Below are positions 59,713-64,000 of a DNA stretch of 64,000 nucleotides, piece by piece (the stretch's first letter is position 1; every line of letters starts with the position of its first letter). The notes beneath the pieces are model-generated. The model worked only from the letters and a program-made list of their open reading frames with translations. It was not told the DNA's origin and did no database searches. The position numbers were made by a program, and so were the translations under genes. The stretch is from Neobacillus ginsengisoli (lineage in GTDB: Bacteria; Bacillota; Bacilli; Bacillales_B; DSM-18226). The stretch spans positions 434,001 through 498,000 of the forward strand of contig NZ_JAUSTW010000004.1 of assembly GCF_030813055.1 (NCBI RefSeq), read 5' to 3'.

Positions 59713-60948
59713 TTATACAGGAATGGATATAATAAAAGTGGTTCCATTCCCTTTTTCACTCTCTACTTCAATTTTTCCATTTACTTTATTAATCGTACTA
59801 TAAACCATGAGCATTCCAAGACCCGTTCCTTCTTTTTTTGTAGAATAATAGGGTCTCCCTAATTGTAAAACTTCTTCCCTTGTCATTCCGACCCCAGTAT
59901 CTTTTATTTTAATCACGATGTCTTTCTTTTGTTCCGAAACATCGATAGAAAGGATACCACCTTTTTCCTTCATCGCTTCAATTGCGTTTTTATATATATT
60001 GATTAAACACTGCTGTATTTGGTTTTTATCATACTGAATATTTAAAGTGTTATTAAAACTAAATTGAACGTCGACTTGATGTATGTTTGCATATGGAGTA
60101 ATAATGTTTTTTACATACTCTGTTTCATCTTTTAGATTGGAATAAATCATGTTTTTACATTGAGGCTTTGCGAAAGCTAGAAAGTCACTAACTATCTTTT
60201 CGGCTCGATTTAATTCTAATAATGAAAACTCAATATACCTTTTATCTTCTTCCGTTAATGACTCTGATTTTTTTAATAGCTGTAGAAATCCGTTGGTTAC
60301 GGTAAGCGGATTTCTGATTTCATGTGAAACACTAGCTGATAAATCACTCATAACATTTAATCTTTCCGACTGTAAAAAAGTTTCACGGGTATTAATATTA
60401 GCAATAATTTGTTCTATTAAAATCATAATGATTGCCATTGCGATTGTGTAAGTAATTAAAGCATTGATTGTTAATATCCAGAATTCCTTGTTTAATGCAG
60501 GTAATTGCAAGCCGAGGCTGGAAAGGTAGAGTATAATTGTTAGAAAAGAAACAAATACTGCACTCAAGATTTGTTTCTTAGAATTCTGTTTCAAAAATAT
60601 TTTACTTAATAAAGGCACCAAAATGAAAATAACGGTAGAGAAAATAAGCGATTGAAAAATGCCATGTCCACCAATAAAAAACCGGTAGACATTTAACACG
60701 ATATATAGCGGGAAGGTATATTTGTATCCCCCGTATAGTGCAACAATAAGAAAAGGAATATATCGTAAATCAAAAATAAATCCGATTTCCAATTTTATCG
60801 GAAATGCCATACAAAGAACCATTGAAATAGAAGAAAGGAATATATGTATGTAACTGTTATTTGTATGTAGTCTGTTTTCAAAGAATATTAGAAAAATCAA
60901 AACTGGAAAAAGAAGGAAAAGGAAATTCAATAGTAACGATTCTATCAA
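59713..60948 (-). CDS. Orphan sporulation-type histidine kinase (KinB-like)
   Basis: A 411-residue sensor kinase: about six N-terminal hydrophobic segments of the 5TMR-LYT type (residues 1-185, FIFDLRYIPFLIVALYGG, GGHGIFQSLIF), a HisKA domain with phosphoacceptor His in ASVSHEIRNPLTVTNGFLQL near 209, and a HATPase domain with N box NIYKNAIEAM, G1 DTGVGM and G2 GTGLGMLMVYS. The layout fits KinB/KinD-type kinases that feed the Spo0 phosphorelay, and no response regulator is adjacent. Start is TTG with AGGAG 7 nt upstream. The link to sporulation is inference. Confidence 0.88.
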   Translation of the reverse strand: MIESLLLNFLFLLFPVLIFLIFFENRLHTNNSYIHIFLSSISMVLCMAFPIKLEIGFIFDLRYIPFLIVALYGGYKYTFPLYIVLNVYRFFIGGHGIFQSLIFSTVIFILVPLLSKIFLKQNSKKQILSAVFVSFLTIILYLSSLGLQLPALNKEFWILTINALITYTIAMAIIMILIEQIIANINTRETFLQSERLNVMSDLSASVSHEIRNPLTVTNGFLQLLKKSESLTEEDKRYIEFSLLELNRAEKIVSDFLAFAKPQCKNMIYSNLKDETEYVKNIITPYANIHQVDVQFSFNNTLNIQYDKNQIQQCLINIYKNAIEAMKEKGGILSIDVSEQKKDIVIKIKDTGVGMTREEVLQLGRPYYSTKKEGTGLGMLMVYSTINKVNGKIEVESEKGNGTTFIISIPV

Positions 60949-61200
60949 TGCGGGACTCCTCTCGTAGCGTTTGTAAACTTAAAAAATAAACAGTTTAGCA
61001 ATAATAGTCTAGATTAATAGTGTACTACACTATTGGATCTTCATACAATGACCGATCTGCTAACCTTCAGTCAGACGTGAATGTTCCCTTATTACTTTTC
61101 CCTCGGTATTACGCCAATAAAACAATTTTACCATTTTAAATCCTTTGTTATGTCTCTCCAGAGATGGGACGAATATTATGTCCGTATATAATTCAGAAAA
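60949..61200. other. Intergenic stretch without recognised gene
   Basis: Upstream region of the histidine kinase. No open frame with ribosome site and no strong pairing. AACACTATTGGATCTTCA-type mixed sequence; promoter not identified. Confidence 0.4.
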
Positions 61201-61255
61201 AGAAAAAACACCTCCCACAATTTATAACTGAACCAACAGTTATACGGAAGACGCC
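61201..61255 (-). terminator. Probable terminator of the alpha/beta-hydrolase gene
   Basis: On the minus strand GGCGTCTTCC pairs (with several G-U pairs) with GGGAGGTGTT, enclosing ATAACTG/CAGTTAT, and a run of six T follows. Confidence 0.6.
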
Positions 61256-61365
61256 CCTCTTTCAAAAATTTATTGAAAACACTCTTGATATTATAGTTTG
61301 GGATGCTTTTGTATACAATTTATTTCTTTTGCTATTAATAAGCGCAGAACCATAAATATGCCGAT

Positions 61366-62220
61366 TTATTTTCGCAAAAAACTCTCTATAATGGAGATTT
61401 GTTCTTCTGTATTTAGTGCCGGAGCATGGCCTAAATTTGGAATCGTTACCATTTGACAGTTTGGTTTTTGCTCCATTTTTGCCGCTACATCAAGGGGCAA
61501 AACGTCTGATATTTCCCCTCGAATGAGGAGTATTTTCGATTGAATCGCTTCCCAATGATTCCATAAGTTTAAATCTTCTGTGTGCTGAAATTGCAAAGCA
61601 ATTTTCGGGTCATAATCAGGACTAATCCCCCCCTCATCTCTTCTTCTGCAAGAATATCGGGTAAAATCATTCCATTCATCTTCATTAGTAAGTCCAAATG
61701 TGGCATAAATGGTCTTAAAATAATTCTTTAATTCAGTAAAGGTATTGAATTGTGGAGGATTCCCGACATAACTAATAATTCGTTTAATACCTTCAATATT
61801 TTGAACAGCATTGTCAGACGCTCCTGCTCCAATGTCATTTAATAGTAAATGGGTAATGCGATTTTGGTGAATCGGTGTTCCCGCAATGCGGATACCAATG
61901 GCTCCTCCCATTGAGGTTCCAACCCAACGGACTTGCTTTTTTCCTAAATGGTCTAATAATCCCATGGCTAAGTTACAGTAGTTTTCAAAACAATATTCCT
62001 TTTCAGGGGAAGTACTCCATTGGCTACTCCCCCGCCCAATCGTATCAGGACAAAGGATATGATATTCTCGGGCTAAATGGCGGGCTAAAATATCAAAGTC
62101 CCGCCCGTTCCGAGTCAAACCGTGCCAACAAACAACAGTTGGGTTCTGTGGATCTCCCCATTCTGTAAAATGAATTTCCATTCCATGAATTGTTTCAAAT
62201 CTTGATTTAGGAGAAAACAT
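61366..62220 (-). CDS. Alpha/beta-hydrolase
   Basis: A 284-residue serine hydrolase: oxyanion-hole segment VVCWHGLTRNGRDF near residues 30-43, nucleophile elbow GTSMGGAIG (Ser near 106), acidic residue in LIRGEISDVLPLD and catalytic His in LGHAPALN near 265. The substrate is unknown; homologues are lipases, esterases or C-C hydrolases. ATG 62220 has GGGGTG 5 nt upstream and removes a 64-residue hydrophobic extension that would run through the ribosome site. It lies downstream of phaC on the same strand; a role as PHA depolymerase is possible but unproven. Confidence 0.87.
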   Translation of the reverse strand: MFSPKSRFETIHGMEIHFTEWGDPQNPTVVCWHGLTRNGRDFDILARHLAREYHILCPDTIGRGSSQWSTSPEKEYCFENYCNLAMGLLDHLGKKQVRWVGTSMGGAIGIRIAGTPIHQNRITHLLLNDIGAGASDNAVQNIEGIKRIISYVGNPPQFNTFTELKNYFKTIYATFGLTNEDEWNDFTRYSCRRRDEGGISPDYDPKIALQFQHTEDLNLWNHWEAIQSKILLIRGEISDVLPLDVAAKMEQKPNCQMVTIPNLGHAPALNTEEQISIIESFLRK

Positions 62221-62383
62221 AAAAACACCCCATTCAATGGATAAAATTTGTCTTTCCTTCTTGAGTGTTATCAGAAAATTGAATATAATTATCCATACCA
62301 CTATTTTTATCTTCTTTTCTTGGAAAGAATCTTTAGTGTGCATGTATGGCACGGTAAGATAAATATACATAAAATAAAAATAA

Positions 62384-62412
62384 GTGCTCCAAACGGAATC
62401 GTATTGGAGCAC
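62384..62412 (-). terminator. Intrinsic terminator of phaC
   Basis: GTGCTCCAA (62384-62392) and TTGGAGCAC (62404-62412) pair; on the minus strand TTATTTTTATTTT follows. Confidence 0.9.
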
Positions 62413-62456
62413 TCACAAAGTATGAAAGGAATCATCACTAATTTATACTTATTTTT

Positions 62457-63533
62457 TTAATTAGACCGTTCAGCCAACCATTCGCTTATGGTTGGATATG
62501 TTATTTTTGAAGCTTGACTGCCAAATGTAATCGAGGTGTGACCAACTGGTAAATTTTTAAATTCTTTATCTTTACTGGATATAGCATCCATCAATGCTTC
62601 TACCATATGGGGTTGGGCAATAAGGTCGTTTTTTCCTGCTAAGTTGAGCACATTGGCTGTGATATTCTCTAGCTTGACCTTCTGACCGCGAATAACCAGT
62701 TCCCCTTTAATCAGCTTATTTTTTTGATAAAAATCTCTAATCCACTGACGGTACGCTTCACCCGGGAATGGAATACCGTCGTTTAACCATTTTTGCAGCA
62801 GTTTAAAGCTCTTTACGAATTTTTCATTATCAGCACGATCAACGAGACTAACAAATGGACCAAAGGTGTTTGCCATCGGTTTAATCATTTTGTTTCCAAA
62901 GTCTATCATTTCAGGTGGAATAACACCAAGTGTATCTACTACTTTATCAATATTAAAATAACGCTCATCCAACATAGCTCCGTATGAGCCCGTATTTTCA
63001 AAATCAAAAGGACTGGTCATAAAAATAAGATTGCGAATCGGAAGTTCAGGGTGTAGTGCAGCAAATATAGACGTCATTGTACCGCCCATGCAATAACCCA
63101 GGATAGACACTTCGTCAACATTCGATTTTTTCTTTACTTTTTGAACAGCACGCGGGATATAGTCCATGACAAAATCATCTAGTTTCATATTCCTATCTTC
63201 GTAACCCGGTGTACCCCAATCAAGGAGATAGACGTCAAAACCCTGATTAACCAGATACTCAATTAAACTCCCACCCTTTGTTAAATCTAATATGTAGGGT
63301 TTATTAATCAGAGCATAAATCAAAAGAAGCGGAATTTTATGTTTTCTTGGTTGTTCGGATATATACCGATACAGCTTCGTTTTATTCCTTGTCCAAACAA
63401 CTTCTTTCGGTGTTGGTCCTACTTCCGGCTCGGCATCGGTCGTTAGTACTTGTGTTGCCTTGATTACACGATTAAAGGTCTGTTGATACTCCTGCGGAAC
63501 TGAGTCGGCAAACTCTTTCCATTCTTTTTCCAT
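62457..63533 (-). CDS. phaC: Polyhydroxyalkanoate synthase, class IV subunit PhaC
   Basis: A 358-residue class IV PHA synthase that polymerises 3-hydroxyacyl-CoA at granule surfaces together with PhaR. The lipase-like box has Cys as nucleophile, LGYCMGGT near residues 145-152; the catalytic Asp is in NLAGKNDLIA near 299-308 and the His in PVGHTSITFG near 328-337. The length of about 360 residues and the N-terminal DSVPQEYQQTFNR fit Bacillus PhaC. AAGGAG lies 17 nt before the ATG, unusually far; in-frame codons between include ATT. It follows phaB by 79 bp, as in Bacillus pha clusters. Confidence 0.94.
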   Translation of the reverse strand: MEKEWKEFADSVPQEYQQTFNRVIKATQVLTTDAEPEVGPTPKEVVWTRNKTKLYRYISEQPRKHKIPLLLIYALINKPYILDLTKGGSLIEYLVNQGFDVYLLDWGTPGYEDRNMKLDDFVMDYIPRAVQKVKKKSNVDEVSILGYCMGGTMTSIFAALHPELPIRNLIFMTSPFDFENTGSYGAMLDERYFNIDKVVDTLGVIPPEMIDFGNKMIKPMANTFGPFVSLVDRADNEKFVKSFKLLQKWLNDGIPFPGEAYRQWIRDFYQKNKLIKGELVIRGQKVKLENITANVLNLAGKNDLIAQPHMVEALMDAISSKDKEFKNLPVGHTSITFGSQASKITYPTISEWLAERSN

Positions 63534-63612
63534 AAGTATACTAATGACTGCTCACTCCTTACAAAATTTATTCATTCTTTACTTTATTTAGAGTCATGTA
63601 CTTTCATGACAT

Positions 63613-64000
63613 TTACATGTAAAGTCCGCCGTTAATATTTAATTGCTGACCGGTAATATAGTCACCATCTTTACATAAGTAAACAACACCACGTGCTACT
63701 TCTTCCGGTTTTCCTAAACGTTTTTGTGGAACCTTCGCTACAATTCCATCAAGGACTTTTTCAGGAATAGCCATGACCATTTCAGTTCCAATAAATCCAG
63801 GGCAAATTGCATTAACGGTTACATTACTTTTAGCAAGTTCAAGAGCCAGTGATTTTGTGTAACCAATCAATCCCGCTTTTGCTGCTGCATAGTTGGTTTG
63901 GCCAAACCCTCCAGCTTGTCCAATTATTGACGAAATGTTGATGATACGGCCTGCATCTGATTCAAGAAGGCTAGGTAAAGCAACAGAAGTAGTATTGAAT
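63613..64000 (-). CDS. phaB: Acetoacetyl-CoA reductase PhaB (partial at right edge)
   Basis: An SDR-family NADPH-dependent reductase that makes (R)-3-hydroxybutyryl-CoA for PhaC. At least 128 residues of the C-terminal part are present; the frame is open to the window edge, so the N-terminal Rossmann motif is outside. Visible are FNTTSVALPSLLES, the catalytic Ser in INISSIIGQAGGFGQTNY and the Tyr-x3-Lys motif YAAAKAG, then NAICPGFIGTEM and the C-terminal ITGQQLNINGGLYM typical of FabG/PhaB. The adjacent phaC supports PhaB rather than FabG. Confidence 0.9.
   Translation of the reverse strand, partial: FNTTSVALPSLLESDAGRIINISSIIGQAGGFGQTNYAAAKAGLIGYTKSLALELAKSNVTVNAICPGFIGTEMVMAIPEKVLDGIVAKVPQKRLGKPEEVARGVVYLCKDGDYITGQQLNINGGLYM

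Overview
The window comes from a low-GC, endospore-forming Firmicute of the family Bacillaceae. Evidence includes AGGAGG-type ribosome sites, frequent TTG/GTG starts, a YjcZ-type sporulation peptide, a class IV (Bacillus-type) PHA synthase, a RocR/sigma-54 arginine catabolic cluster, GlnK-GlnL, a CIRCE element and an MntR box. A full-length selB suggests a lineage that makes selenoproteins; the genus cannot be fixed from this sequence. No rRNA, tRNA, CRISPR array, prophage or intact insertion sequence was seen.

Layout. 1-7.0 kb: TerB-like fragment, coaW-selB, mntH with its MntR operator, a GNAT enzyme, small secreted and membrane proteins. 7.0-11.7 kb: sbcDC nuclease operon and a cold-shock gene. 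11.9-12.4 kb: frameshifted relics of YvrJ and DUF2922 genes. 12.5-16.9 kb: SulP transporter with an ArsR regulator, a candidate structured small RNA with its own promoter and terminator, an AIM24 protein and a DUF3900 protein. 17.0-19.6 kb: PadR regulator, HAAS-domain membrane protein and DUF4173 membrane protein sharing an operator-like sequence. 20-28 kb: arginine/ornithine catabolism (rocA-rocD-glutamate dehydrogenase-small biotinyl/lipoyl-like protein, rocE, divergent rocR), with two good -24/-12 promoters and RocR-type upstream palindromes. 28-38 kb: accessory transport and regulation (transglutaminase-like protein, VanW, GntP, MarR with CBS-MFS, TetR with a lipoprotein, YjcZ). 38-48 kb: YitT, htpG with CIRCE, second cold-shock gene, glutathione peroxidase, a teichoic-acid pair (tagD and a glycerophosphotransferase) around a truncated flippase, YcgR-YcgQ permease pair and a broken CobW-like gene. 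48-55 kb: glutamine catabolism (second glutamate dehydrogenase, acidic amino-acid permease, glutaminase) opposite glnK-glnL, with a consensus GlnL box. 55-64 kb: DHA2 exporter, thioredoxin-like protein, a protein combining a duplicated HTH-like repeat, coiled coil and J domain, L,D-transpeptidase, KinB-like histidine kinase, alpha/beta hydrolase, and phaC-phaB at the right edge.

Two nitrogen-catabolic modules converge on glutamate: arginine/ornithine via RocD, RocA and one dehydrogenase under RocR/SigL, and glutamine via glutaminase with the other dehydrogenase nearby under GlnKL. The least explained items are the small RNA at 14.77-14.89 kb, the HTH-repeat/J-domain protein, the shared PadR and TetR operators, and the lipoyl-like protein in the roc operon.
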